Shown here: in pieces, positions 36,909 through 45,127 of the stretch
Layout of the letters: each line of letters opens with the position of its first letter
How positions within the stretch are numbered: the first letter of the stretch is position 1
DNA from: PALSA-1006 sp041660815
Lineage (GTDB): Bacteria; Pseudomonadota; Gammaproteobacteria; Burkholderiales; Gallionellaceae
Direction of reading: 5' to 3'
Length of the DNA stretch: 64,000 nucleotides
NCBI GenBank assembly: GCA_041660815.1
Contig: JBAZVN010000002.1
Coordinates: 62,001-126,000 of the forward strand
Notes under the pieces: generated by a model
What the model saw: the letters and a program-made list of their open reading frames with translations, nothing else
The model's database searches: none
Told to the model about the DNA's origin: nothing
Translations under genes and position numbers: made by a program

Positions 36909-37631
36909 ATGCACAAAAACAGATATCAAAAGTTAACCGCGCCGGGATTTTCCCTGCTGGAAATGGCAATTGTATTGGCCATTGTCGGCTTACTTTTGGC
37001 GGGTCTGTTACCCACCATCGCCGCACAAATGGATCAGCAACATCGCAATGACACGCGCAAATTAATGGAAGAGGCGAAAGAAGCGCTGTTTGGATTCTCC
37101 ATGTCGAATGGATATCTGCCTTGTCCTGCGTCGCAAGTCGGCGGGCTGGAAGATCGCAATGACACCACCTTGGCGTGCAATCGCAGAATGGGGTTTTTAC
37201 CCTGGGCAACTTTAGGTGTTAATCAAGTTGACGGCTGGGGACATTTGCTGACTTACAGTGCTTCACCCGACTACACCACCGCGTCGCAAGTCTTTGCCAT
37301 TATTGGATCGACACGCGATATCAGCATCAGAAATTTGGCAGATGCAACAATCAGTAAGCAGAGTGATGTACCGGCGGTACTGATTTCACACGGAGCCAAT
37401 GGGTTATTTGCCACCCTTGAAAACGGCAATATAATTAACAGCACCGCACCGCTTTCATTTGAGAATGTATCGCGCCAAGCGACCAACGCCAATGGCGTTG
37501 GCACGGCAATTTACAGCGCCGACCCGACCGCGCGCACCGCTGCAAACGATGAAGAATTTGACGACTTGGTGGTGTGGATATCGCCCAATGTGTTGATTAA
37601 TCGAATGGTTGCGGCAGGTAGGTTGCCTTAG
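36909..37631 (+). CDS. Type IV prepilin-like protein
   Basis: 240 residues from ATG 36909 (AAGGTG ten bases upstream). The N-terminus has a perfect class III signal: GFSLLE at about residue 16-21, with cleavage after Gly and Glu at position 5, then AIVLAIVGLLLAGLLP. The mature part has YLPCP and FLPWATLGV, as in the previous gene. It is a minor pilin more probably than the main subunit, which is usually shorter. No mshA, B, C or D is in the window. Confidence 0.7.
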   Translation: MHKNRYQKLTAPGFSLLEMAIVLAIVGLLLAGLLPTIAAQMDQQHRNDTRKLMEEAKEALFGFSMSNGYLPCPASQVGGLEDRNDTTLACNRRMGFLPWATLGVNQVDGWGHLLTYSASPDYTTASQVFAIIGSTRDISIRNLADATISKQSDVPAVLISHGANGLFATLENGNIINSTAPLSFENVSRQATNANGVGTAIYSADPTARTAANDEEFDDLVVWISPNVLINRMVAAGRLP

Positions 37632-37634
37632 CGA

Positions 37635-38642
37635 TTAACGTGCTGCCTGCAACCAGCGGGCAGCATCCAGCGCGAAATAAGTCAGGATGCCATCCGCACC
37701 GGCACGCTTAAATGCCAGGAGTGATTCCAGTACGCAGGCTTCTTCGTTCAGCCAGCCGTTTTGTGCGGCGGCTTTTAGCATGGCGTATTCGCCGCTGACC
37801 TGATACACGAAGGTGGGCGCTTTGAATTCATCTTTAACACGGCGCACGATATCGAGGTAAGGCATGCCGGGTTTGACCATCACCATGTCGGCACCTTCCT
37901 GTAGATCCAGGCCCACTTCCCATAACGCTTCATCGGAATTGGCCGGATCCATCTGGTAGGTATATTTATTGCCTTTACCCAAATTGCCGCTGGAACCCAC
38001 CGCGTCGCGGAACGGGCCGTAAAAACTGGAGGCGTATTTGGCGGAGTACGCCATGATTCTCGTATGTATATGTTTATTAAGGTCTAATGCTGCACGCACC
38101 GCACCGATACGTCCGTCCATCATGTCGGAAGGGGCGACAATATCCGCACCTGCAGCAGCGTGACATTGTGCTTGGCGGGTTAGTACCGCGATGGTTTCAT
38201 CGTTGAGCACGTATCCACTATCGTCAATCAGTCCGTCTTGGCCGTGGCTGGTGTAGGGGTCAAGTGCGATGTCGGTCATGATACCCAGTTCGGGAAAGTT
38301 CTTTTTCAGCGCGGCAACCACGCGTGGCACGAGGCCGTTCGGGTTGTAGGCTTCTTCAGCGCCCAAACTTTTTTGCGGGGCATCGATGACGGGAAAAATC
38401 GCCATCACCGGAATTCCCAGCTTCACACATTGCTCGGCATCTTTCAAGAGCAGATCCAGCGTTTTGCGCTGCACGCCCGGCATAGACTTTACTTCTTCAA
38501 CTTTATTGCTGCCTTCCAGTACAAAAACCGGGTAGATGAAATCGGAGGAAGTGAGCACATGCTCGCGCATTAAGTCCCGCGAAAAGGCATCATGGCGCAT
38601 TCTGCGCATCCGTTTATGTGGGTATTGACCTAGTGTTTGCAT
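37635..38642 (-). CDS. hemB: Porphobilinogen synthase
   Basis: 335 residues. ATG 38642 is chosen because AGGAG lies five bases upstream of it. HemB condenses two 5-aminolevulinate molecules to porphobilinogen in haem biosynthesis. Visible are the active-site lysine segments YSAKYASSFYGPF at about residue 200 and MVMVKPGMPYLD at about 252, and the Asp-rich DIVAPSDMMDGR. It is convergent with the pilus operon (3-bp gap). hemL, also in haem synthesis, lies 0.8 kb upstream on the same strand. Confidence 0.95.
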   Translation of the reverse strand: MQTLGQYPHKRMRRMRHDAFSRDLMREHVLTSSDFIYPVFVLEGSNKVEEVKSMPGVQRKTLDLLLKDAEQCVKLGIPVMAIFPVIDAPQKSLGAEEAYNPNGLVPRVVAALKKNFPELGIMTDIALDPYTSHGQDGLIDDSGYVLNDETIAVLTRQAQCHAAAGADIVAPSDMMDGRIGAVRAALDLNKHIHTRIMAYSAKYASSFYGPFRDAVGSSGNLGKGNKYTYQMDPANSDEALWEVGLDLQEGADMVMVKPGMPYLDIVRRVKDEFKAPTFVYQVSGEYAMLKAAAQNGWLNEEACVLESLLAFKRAGADGILTYFALDAARWLQAAR

Positions 38643-38688
38643 GACAACTCCTAAAAAATTTAACAATTATTGGAACTATTTTTAGTTA

Positions 38689-38818
38689 GCCCGCTCAAAG
38701 TTTACGTACAGCGAAGGCTGTTCCCCGTTTCTCCTCCCTGAGCGGGCGTCTTAACCCCTAATTGTTAAGACTTTACAGTGCCCCTAACCTCCCCCTTTGG
38801 TTCAGGGGCACTTTTTTT
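38689..38818 (+). ncRNA. Candidate small RNA with CCUCC loops and intrinsic terminator
   Basis: Between the starts of hemB and the end of engB the + strand holds three hairpins. Stem 1 pairs GCCCGCTCA (38689-38697) with TGAGCGGGC (38739-38747) and encloses a small hairpin ACAGC-GAAG-GCTGT (38708-38721) and the pyrimidine loop CTCCTCCC (731-738). Stem 2 is CTTAAC/GTTAAG (38750-38769). Stem 3 is AGTGCCCCT/AGGGGCACT (38777-38812), whose loop also has CCTCC, followed by seven Ts. No + gene is close enough to own this terminator. CCUCC loops are anti-Shine-Dalgarno sequences typical of some regulatory RNAs. A promoter is not obvious. Confidence 0.5.
38777..38818 (+). terminator. Strong intrinsic terminator on + strand
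   Basis: Perfect 9-bp stem with an 18-base loop and a run of seven Ts on the + strand. On the minus strand no T-run follows, so it does not serve engB or hemB. It would end the candidate small RNA. Confidence 0.8.
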
Positions 38819-38840
38819 ACCTGCAAAATCCGGAGAGTTT

Positions 38841-39461
38841 TTAATCTGCAGATAACAGGTTTTGATCATCTTCTGCCAGCCACCCGGCAATCACCGCCTC
38901 CGCTTCTTCCATGCCTTGCTTTTTTAAACTGGAAAAAAGCTGCACGCTGCAAAATGGATAGTGATCAACCAGGTAAGCCTTTACTTCACGCAAAGTTTTG
39001 GTGGCTTCCTGGCGGCTTAATTTGTCTGATTTGGTCAGCAGTACATGCACGGGTTTATCGGTATCGGCAAACCAAGTGAGCATTTGCTCATCCAGCGGGG
39101 TGAGCGGATGACGAGAATCCATGATAACCACTAAGCCACACAAGGCTTCTCGTGTTTGCAAGTACTGACTCAATAACGCTTCCCAGTGGCGCTGCACATC
39201 CGGCGGTACTTTGGCGTACCCGTAACCGGGCAAGTCCACCATATACTTATTATTTCCCAGCGAAAAATAATTTAAATGCTGGGTGCGTCCCGGCGTCTTG
39301 CTGGTATAAGCGAGCCGCACGTGATTTGCTAACGTATTAATTGCGCTGGATTTTCCGGCATTCGACCGCCCCACAAAAGCGACTTCTTTGCCGCCGTGAA
39401 ACGGCAAATCTTTCATGTGGTTGACGGTGGTGTAAAACGCCGCTTGCGAAAATAAGCCCAT
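38841..39461 (-). CDS. engB: Ribosome biogenesis GTP-binding protein EngB/YsxC
   Basis: 206 residues. G1 motif GRSNAGKSS at about residue 30, G3 DLPGYGYAKV at about 75, and G4 TKSDKL at about 140. It is a small TRAFAC GTPase needed for 50S subunit assembly. Its ATG shares one base with the hemL stop (TAATG on the minus strand). Confidence 0.93.
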   Translation of the reverse strand: MGLFSQAAFYTTVNHMKDLPFHGGKEVAFVGRSNAGKSSAINTLANHVRLAYTSKTPGRTQHLNYFSLGNNKYMVDLPGYGYAKVPPDVQRHWEALLSQYLQTREALCGLVVIMDSRHPLTPLDEQMLTWFADTDKPVHVLLTKSDKLSRQEATKTLREVKAYLVDHYPFCSVQLFSSLKKQGMEEAEAVIAGWLAEDDQNLLSAD

Positions 39462-40744
39462 TACTTCCAGACCGCAAAAATCTTATCGGCAGCGGCAACA
39501 GTCGCGGCAATATCAGCTTCCGTGTGGGCGGCAGAAACAAAGCCTGCTTCAAATGCCGAAGGTGCCAAATACACGCCAGCCTCCAACATGGCGTGGAAGA
39601 AGCGGTTAAAAGCTTCCTTATCACAGGCCATCACTTCGGCATAACTGGTGGGTATGGACTGACTAAAGTACAGCCCGAACATACCGCCAACCGATTGAGC
39701 ACAGAATGCAATTCCATGTTTATGGGCGGCAGTAGTGAGTCCTTCGGTGAGTTGTTTTGCCAGTTTTGTCAGATTTTCGTAAAAGCCCGGAGCTTGTACT
39801 AACTTCAATGTAGTCAGGCCTGCGGCTACCGCAATCGGATTGCCGGACAGTGTGCCAGCCTGATAAACCGCGCCCAAAGGGGCTAAACATTGCATGATAT
39901 CGCGGCGCCCACCGAAGGCGGCGGCGGGTAATCCGCCACCCATTACCTTGCCGAGCGTCACTAAATCGGGCTTGATGCCATAGTAACCCTGTGCCCCTTG
40001 CAAACTGACGCGGAAGCCGGTCATCACTTCGTCCAGAATCAAGACTGCGCCGTGCTGGGTACATTGCTTGCGCAACGCATCCAAAAATTCACGTTTGGGG
40101 GTAACCAGATTCATGTTGCCCGCTACCGGCTCAACAATCACGGCGGCGATTTCATTGCCCATTTCAGCGAAGCACTTTTCCAAACCGGCAGCATCGTTGT
40201 AGTCGAGTACCGTGGTAAGCGCGGCGATTTCGGCAGGAACGCCGGAAGAGCTGGGCTGGCCAAAAGTCAGCGCACCGGAACCGGCTTTGACCAACAGGCC
40301 ATCCGAATGACCGTGATAACAGCCTTCAAATTTAACGATGCGTGAACGTCCGGTAAAACCGCGCGCCAAACGAATTGCGGTCATGGTGGCCTCGGTGCCG
40401 GAGCTGACTAATCTCACCATTTCCAGACTGGGCAAAATTTTGCACAGCAGCTCGGCGATTTCCAGTTCGCTGGCGGTTGGCGCACCAAAACCCAAGCCCT
40501 GTGCTGCGGCATCCTGCACTGCTTTTACCACTTCGGGATGGCAATGCCCGACGATCATCGGGCCCCACGAGCCAACATAGTCGGTGTATTTTTTATCGTC
40601 GGCATCCCACACATAAGCACCGTGACCGCGTTTAAAAAATAACGGCGTGCCGCCTACTGAACGAAACGCGCGCACCGGCGAATTGACGCCGCCGGGGATA
40701 ATGCGTTGGGATTGATCAAATAATTCCTGGTTATGCGATGTCAT
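39461..40744 (-). CDS. hemL: Glutamate-1-semialdehyde 2,1-aminomutase
   Basis: 427 residues from ATG 40744, with AAGG just upstream; longer in-frame starts are not conserved. It makes 5-aminolevulinate from glutamate-1-semialdehyde, the substrate of HemB encoded downstream. Visible: GGVNSPVRAF near the start, VSSGTEATMTAIRLARG at about residue 118, LDEVMTGFR at about 242, and the PLP lysine in LGKVMGGGLPAAAFGG at about 265. It overlaps thiE by 14 bases. Confidence 0.95.
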   Translation of the reverse strand: MTSHNQELFDQSQRIIPGGVNSPVRAFRSVGGTPLFFKRGHGAYVWDADDKKYTDYVGSWGPMIVGHCHPEVVKAVQDAAAQGLGFGAPTASELEIAELLCKILPSLEMVRLVSSGTEATMTAIRLARGFTGRSRIVKFEGCYHGHSDGLLVKAGSGALTFGQPSSSGVPAEIAALTTVLDYNDAAGLEKCFAEMGNEIAAVIVEPVAGNMNLVTPKREFLDALRKQCTQHGAVLILDEVMTGFRVSLQGAQGYYGIKPDLVTLGKVMGGGLPAAAFGGRRDIMQCLAPLGAVYQAGTLSGNPIAVAAGLTTLKLVQAPGFYENLTKLAKQLTEGLTTAAHKHGIAFCAQSVGGMFGLYFSQSIPTSYAEVMACDKEAFNRFFHAMLEAGVYLAPSAFEAGFVSAAHTEADIAATVAAADKIFAVWK

Positions 40745-41393
40745 GAGAAACCTTGTTAAAAAATGTTGAAAATTGTTGTGCAGTACCTTGAATATCTTCC
40801 GCATCAAATAATGCTGAAATGACGGCTAGTGCATGGGCACCTGCTTCTACCACTGAAGCAGCATTTGCCAATGTAATCCCGCCGATAGCCACCAACGGTA
40901 CAGTTAATTCACTGCGTGCCCAGTGTAATATTTCCGGCGTGGCGCGTACCGCTTCCGGTTTGACACTGGACGAAAAAAAAGCGCCGAACGCAATGTAATC
41001 AGCCCCCTGTTGTACCGCCGCCAACGCCAAACCAGGCTGATTATAGCAAGACACGCCGATGATTTTCTCGCTGCCCAAAATTGCCCGAGCCGCCGCGACA
41101 CTGCCGTCATCTCCGCCCAAATGCACGCCATCCGCATCCACCTGTTTCGTCAGGCGCGCATCGTCGTTGATGATAAAAGTGGCGCCAAACTCGCGCGTCA
41201 GCGATCTTAGTTTAATAGCTTGATTTAATTGAGTATTTTTATCAGCAATTTTATTGCGATACTGCAAAATAGTCGCGCCGCCCAGCAGAATCAGTCGCGT
41301 TTTACGCAGCAACTCGGCAGTGTCGAGTTCATTCGGGGTGATGGCATACAGTCCTTTAATGACGGGTCTCTTCAACATCATCCTCTTCGTCAT
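40731..41393 (-). CDS. thiE: Thiamine-phosphate synthase
   Basis: 220 residues from ATG 41393; ATG codons at 41381 and 41378 are alternatives. It couples HMP-diphosphate and thiazole phosphate to thiamine phosphate. Visible: LYAITP, LQYRNK at about residue 45, INDDARLTKQVDADGVHLG at about 75, and the C-terminal GGITLANAASVVEAGA. It overlaps thiD by about 38 bases, so the two thiamine genes are coupled. Confidence 0.9.
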   Translation of the reverse strand: MTKRMMLKRPVIKGLYAITPNELDTAELLRKTRLILLGGATILQYRNKIADKNTQLNQAIKLRSLTREFGATFIINDDARLTKQVDADGVHLGGDDGSVAAARAILGSEKIIGVSCYNQPGLALAAVQQGADYIAFGAFFSSSVKPEAVRATPEILHWARSELTVPLVAIGGITLANAASVVEAGAHALAVISALFDAEDIQGTAQQFSTFFNKVSHDIA

Positions 41394-42195
41394 CACGTGC
41401 CCAAAATAAACGGTCGGGAATATGCTGGCCCATGCCCGGACGGAAGCCGTATTTCAGTGCTTCCCAAGTGTATTCCTGCGCCTCGCGCACTGCTTCTTCC
41501 ATCGGTAGCCCATTCGCTAACAGCGCGGCAATCGCCGAAGCCAGCGTGCAACCCGAACCGTGATAAATGCCCGGCAAGCGCGGCCAGTTATCGCTGCGCA
41601 CCAAACCGCGTTCGCCGTACAGATTATTGATTACTTTGGGCGTATGTTCGTGAGTGCCGGTTATCAGCACATATTCGCACCCCAAATGAATAATGCGCTT
41701 GGCGCACTCCATTAAATTCGGATCATCTTTCTCGTTGTCTTCGTCCACAATCAAGCGGCGCGCTTCCATGCTGTTCGGCGTCAAAATAGTCGTTTGCGGC
41801 AGCAATAATTCGCGCAACGCATCCAGCATATCTTCGTTGGCCAGTTCATCACCGCGGCCGGACGCCAGCACCGGGTCAAACACCAGGGGGATGTCGGGAT
41901 AATCCGACACGATTTCCGCGATAGCCGCAATATTTTCCACGCTGCCCAACAAACCAATTTTGAAAGCCGCCACCGGCATATCTTCCAGCACGGTGCGCGC
42001 CTGATCAATCACCCATTCGGCATCCATCGGATACACATCATCCACGCCGCTGGTGTCCTGCACCGTAATGGCCGTGACAACAGAAAGCGGATGACAGCCC
42101 ATGCTGGCAATAGTCAAAATATCCGCCTGCAAACCCGCACCACTGCTCGGGTCGGTAGCGGCAAAAGTCAGAACGATGGGTGGATTATCAGACAT
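41356..42195 (-). CDS. thiD: Hydroxymethylpyrimidine (phosphate) kinase
   Basis: 279 residues. It phosphorylates HMP and HMP-P to give the ThiE substrate HMP-PP. Visible: DPSSGAGLQADILT at about residue 15, VFDPVLASGRGDEL at about 104, LTPNSMEA at about 137, and the anion-hole GSGCTLASAIAA at about 213. The C-terminus is acidic (DDEEDDVEE) and overlaps thiE. Confidence 0.93.
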   Translation of the reverse strand: MSDNPPIVLTFAATDPSSGAGLQADILTIASMGCHPLSVVTAITVQDTSGVDDVYPMDAEWVIDQARTVLEDMPVAAFKIGLLGSVENIAAIAEIVSDYPDIPLVFDPVLASGRGDELANEDMLDALRELLLPQTTILTPNSMEARRLIVDEDNEKDDPNLMECAKRIIHLGCEYVLITGTHEHTPKVINNLYGERGLVRSDNWPRLPGIYHGSGCTLASAIAALLANGLPMEEAVREAQEYTWEALKYGFRPGMGQHIPDRLFWARDDEEDDVEETRH

Positions 42196-42330
42196 AAGGA
42201 TAAAGGCGAAAAATTATCGGGGGTGAATTTTAACTGAAAACGCGCCTGAACTTGAAGATTTACAGGGCGCAAGGGTGGAATAGATGAATCGCCAAGTAAT
42301 TTATGCGAATGTTCTATTGCCGGATTTGTC

Positions 42331-43095
42331 TTATGTAGCTAACTTATTGGCTATGCGCGAAAATTCCTGCCAGCCTAAATTCTCGGCACGCAACTGCGCA
42401 TCGATGTCTAGTGCCAGCAATTGCTGTTCCGAAATAAAGCCGCGCAGGGTATTGCGCAATGTTTTGCGGCGCTGTCCGAAGGCGGTTTTGACGATTTCGG
42501 CAAAAAGAGCTTCGTCGTTCACGGTGATTTCATTTTTCGGTTTGGGAATCATACGCACGATAGCCGAATTTACTTTAGGCGCGGGGCGAAACGATTCGGG
42601 CGGTACATCGAGTAATTTTTCCATATGAAAGCGATACTGCAGCATGACCGATAGCCGTCCGTATTCGGGTGTCGAAGGTTCGGCCACCATGCGTTCCACC
42701 ACTTCGTTTTGCAACATGAAATGCATGTCGGTGATGCGCGGGGTGAACGCTGAAAAATGAAATAACAGCGGCGAGGAAATGTTGTAGGGCAAGTTACCGA
42801 CAATCCGCAGCGGGGCGGGCAACTCAGAAAAATCAAATTTAAGCGCATCCCCTTCGTGAATGACAATTTTATCCCGGGGATAATCGGTTTTTAGGCGCGC
42901 AATAATATCCCGATCAATTTCAATGACATGCAGCTGATTCAAGGTATCAATAAGGGGGCGGGTTAGGGCGCCCAAACCCGGACCGATCTCCACCATGTTG
43001 TCACCGCTATGCGGCCGGATAGCGCGAATAATGTCGGAGATGATTTGCTGGTCAACCAAAAAGTTTTGACCAAATTGTTTTTTTGCCTGATGCAT
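42331..43095 (-). CDS. rsmA: 16S rRNA dimethyladenosine transferase RsmA (KsgA)
   Basis: 254 residues. It dimethylates two adenines near the 16S 3' end. Visible: KKQFGQNFLVD, SAM motif EIGPGLGALT at about residue 37, HEGDALKFD, and the catalytic NLPYNISSPLL at about 108. A 135-bp gap separates it from thiD. In that gap the minus strand has a weak GCGCC/GGCGC hairpin followed by GTTTT that may terminate rsmA. Confidence 0.93.
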   Translation of the reverse strand: MHQAKKQFGQNFLVDQQIISDIIRAIRPHSGDNMVEIGPGLGALTRPLIDTLNQLHVIEIDRDIIARLKTDYPRDKIVIHEGDALKFDFSELPAPLRIVGNLPYNISSPLLFHFSAFTPRITDMHFMLQNEVVERMVAEPSTPEYGRLSVMLQYRFHMEKLLDVPPESFRPAPKVNSAIVRMIPKPKNEITVNDEALFAEIVKTAFGQRRKTLRNTLRGFISEQQLLALDIDAQLRAENLGWQEFSRIANKLAT

Positions 43096-43173
43096 GAATT
43101 GATTTCCGCGCGTTGAGCGCTAAAGGTTGATTATTGCAATTTGAAGTAAGAAGTTAGCAACAGCACATCGTGT

Positions 43174-43920
43174 TTATATCGGATTATCCAAATCGAAGAA
43201 ACGCACTTCTAGATTAAACTGCGTTGCCAAATGTTCGCCGAGCGCTTTAACTCCATAACGTTCGGTTGCGTGATGTCCGGCAGCAATAAATGCCACGCCG
43301 GTTTCGCGCGCCACGTGCACATTTTGTTCGGATATTTCTCCGGTGATGAAGGCGTCTACTCCCAGCGCAATGGCTTGTTCAAAATAACTTTGTCCGCCTC
43401 CACTGCACCATGCAATACGTTGAATAGTATGGTTTAATTCGCCGATAACTTGCGGGTGGCGATTTAATTTTTCATTAAGCTGAGCCTCCAATAAGCTCAA
43501 AGGTTGAGGTTGTGGCAGAGCGCCGTAACTGGCGATATTTTGTTCGCCAAACCGACCTTCTTCCAGCCATCCCATAAGCTTGGCCAGTTGCGCATTGTTA
43601 CCCAAATCAGGGTGTGCATCCAACGGCAGATGATAGGCCAACAAGCTGACATCGTGCTTTAACAAATGAGCAATGCGGCGCTTTTTTATGCCGGCAATCG
43701 CTGCATCTTCACCGCGCCAAAAATAACCGTGATGCACAATAATGGCGTCAGCTCCCCAGTCAATAGCGGACTCAAGCAGATGCCGGGATGCGGTCACGCC
43801 GCAGGCGATTTTAAACACATCGGAGCGGCCTTCAATCTGCACGCCATTCGGGCAATAATCGCGAAAACGGCTGACATCCAGCAAGCTTCCGATATAATCT
43901 CTTAAATCATTTAGTTGCAT
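43174..43920 (-). CDS. Nif3-like dinuclear metal centre protein (YbgI family)
   Basis: 248 residues. Metal-binding motifs are HHGYFWRG at about residue 64, DAHPDLGNN at about 103, and HHATERYG at about 216. The family forms hexamers with a two-metal site; one link is to GTP cyclohydrolase-like chemistry, but the cellular role is not settled. It is divergent from the protease gene with only 37 bases between them. Confidence 0.88.
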   Translation of the reverse strand: MQLNDLRDYIGSLLDVSRFRDYCPNGVQIEGRSDVFKIACGVTASRHLLESAIDWGADAIIVHHGYFWRGEDAAIAGIKKRRIAHLLKHDVSLLAYHLPLDAHPDLGNNAQLAKLMGWLEEGRFGEQNIASYGALPQPQPLSLLEAQLNEKLNRHPQVIGELNHTIQRIAWCSGGGQSYFEQAIALGVDAFITGEISEQNVHVARETGVAFIAAGHHATERYGVKALGEHLATQFNLEVRFFDLDNPI

Positions 43921-43957
43921 TCGCGGGATTCCTTTAATTTTGTAACTTAATCATATC

Positions 43958-45127
43958 ATGCGTAAATTTTGGCTTTTATTTGCACAGGCGACCACGCTTG
44001 GTTTGGCTGCATTATTTATTATCCAAACACTTCGACCCGGTTTGCTGCCTAATGCGGCGCGTCAAGGCGTTGTCACTTTGTATGAAGATACCAGTGCGGA
44101 TGAAAATAACACTGCCAATCAAATTCCCTCGGTTGGATTTAGTGGCGCGGCACAAAAAGTAATGCCGGCGGTGGTCAATATTTATACCAGCAACGAGGTG
44201 CGTGCGCAGCCTCATCCATTATTTAACGATCCGCGCTTCCGGTTTTTTTTCGGCGATCAGTTTGAGGACTCAATGCCCCAGCAAAGTGCCAGTCTGGGTT
44301 CCGGCGTCATTGTTAGTCATGATGGATATATCATTACAAATCATCATGTTATAGAGGGTGCCGATCAGATTGAAGTGGCGCTGGCAGACGGGCGAAATGC
44401 CAAAGGGCGCATTATCGGCTCCGATCCGGAAACTGATCTGGCGGTCATCAAAATAGATCTGGCCAACAATTTGCCGGCCATTACCTTTGCTCATGCCGAA
44501 CAATCGCGCGTCGGGGATATTGTTTTGGCCATCGGCAATCCGTTTGGAGTAGGGCAGACGGTAACCATGGGCATTGTAAGCGCGCTCAAACGTAACCACT
44601 TGGGACTCAATACCTTTGAGAACTTTATTCAAACCGATGCCGCGATTAATCCCGGAAATTCAGGCGGTGCATTGGCCGATGTGAACGGCAATTTGATCGG
44701 TATCAATAGTGCAATTTATTCACCGAATGGCGGTTCGTTGGGGATTGGCTTTGCAATTCCGGTAAGTACCGCGAAGAAAATAATGGAACAAATTATTCAG
44801 CACGGATCGGTGACGCGCGGCTGGATTGGCGTGGCAGTGCAGGAACTTACGCCGGAGTTGGCAGAGTCATTTAAGCTGGGCGATAAGCAGGGCGTATTAA
44901 TTTCAGAAGTGGTGCGCGGTAGTCCTGCGGATAAAGCCGGTATCAAGGCGGGTGATATTCTCACTAATGTGGCGGATAAAGCGCTTACCGATTCGAGCAC
45001 GATGCTGGACACTATTTCTGCGCTGGCACCGGGAAAAGTGGTGATCTTAAAGTTGTTGCGCCAACAGGCTGAAGTGGTAGTGCAGGTGAAAGTTGGCAAA
45101 CGTCCCAGACCTAAAACCCAGGATTAA
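43958..45127 (+). CDS. DegS/DegQ-type trypsin-like periplasmic serine protease with one PDZ domain
   Basis: 389 residues. An N-terminal membrane anchor at about residues 5-25 (not a cleavable signal) points to a DegS/HhoB-like protein. The catalytic triad is His in ITNHHVIEGA, Asp in ETDLAVIKI, and Ser in NPGNSGGAL. One PDZ domain follows at about 280-385 (GVLISEVVRGSPADKAGIKAGD). It handles misfolded envelope proteins or triggers an envelope stress response. It is convergent with the mshM-like gene, overlapping its end by four bases. Confidence 0.88.
   Translation: MRKFWLLFAQATTLGLAALFIIQTLRPGLLPNAARQGVVTLYEDTSADENNTANQIPSVGFSGAAQKVMPAVVNIYTSNEVRAQPHPLFNDPRFRFFFGDQFEDSMPQQSASLGSGVIVSHDGYIITNHHVIEGADQIEVALADGRNAKGRIIGSDPETDLAVIKIDLANNLPAITFAHAEQSRVGDIVLAIGNPFGVGQTVTMGIVSALKRNHLGLNTFENFIQTDAAINPGNSGGALADVNGNLIGINSAIYSPNGGSLGIGFAIPVSTAKKIMEQIIQHGSVTRGWIGVAVQELTPELAESFKLGDKQGVLISEVVRGSPADKAGIKAGDILTNVADKALTDSSTMLDTISALAPGKVVILKLLRQQAEVVVQVKVGKRPRPKTQD

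Noticed and set aside
38643..38840. A riboswitch or attenuator in the hemB leader on the minus strand
   Set aside because: The hairpins have no T-run on the minus strand, while the + strand has a full terminator; a + strand RNA fits better.
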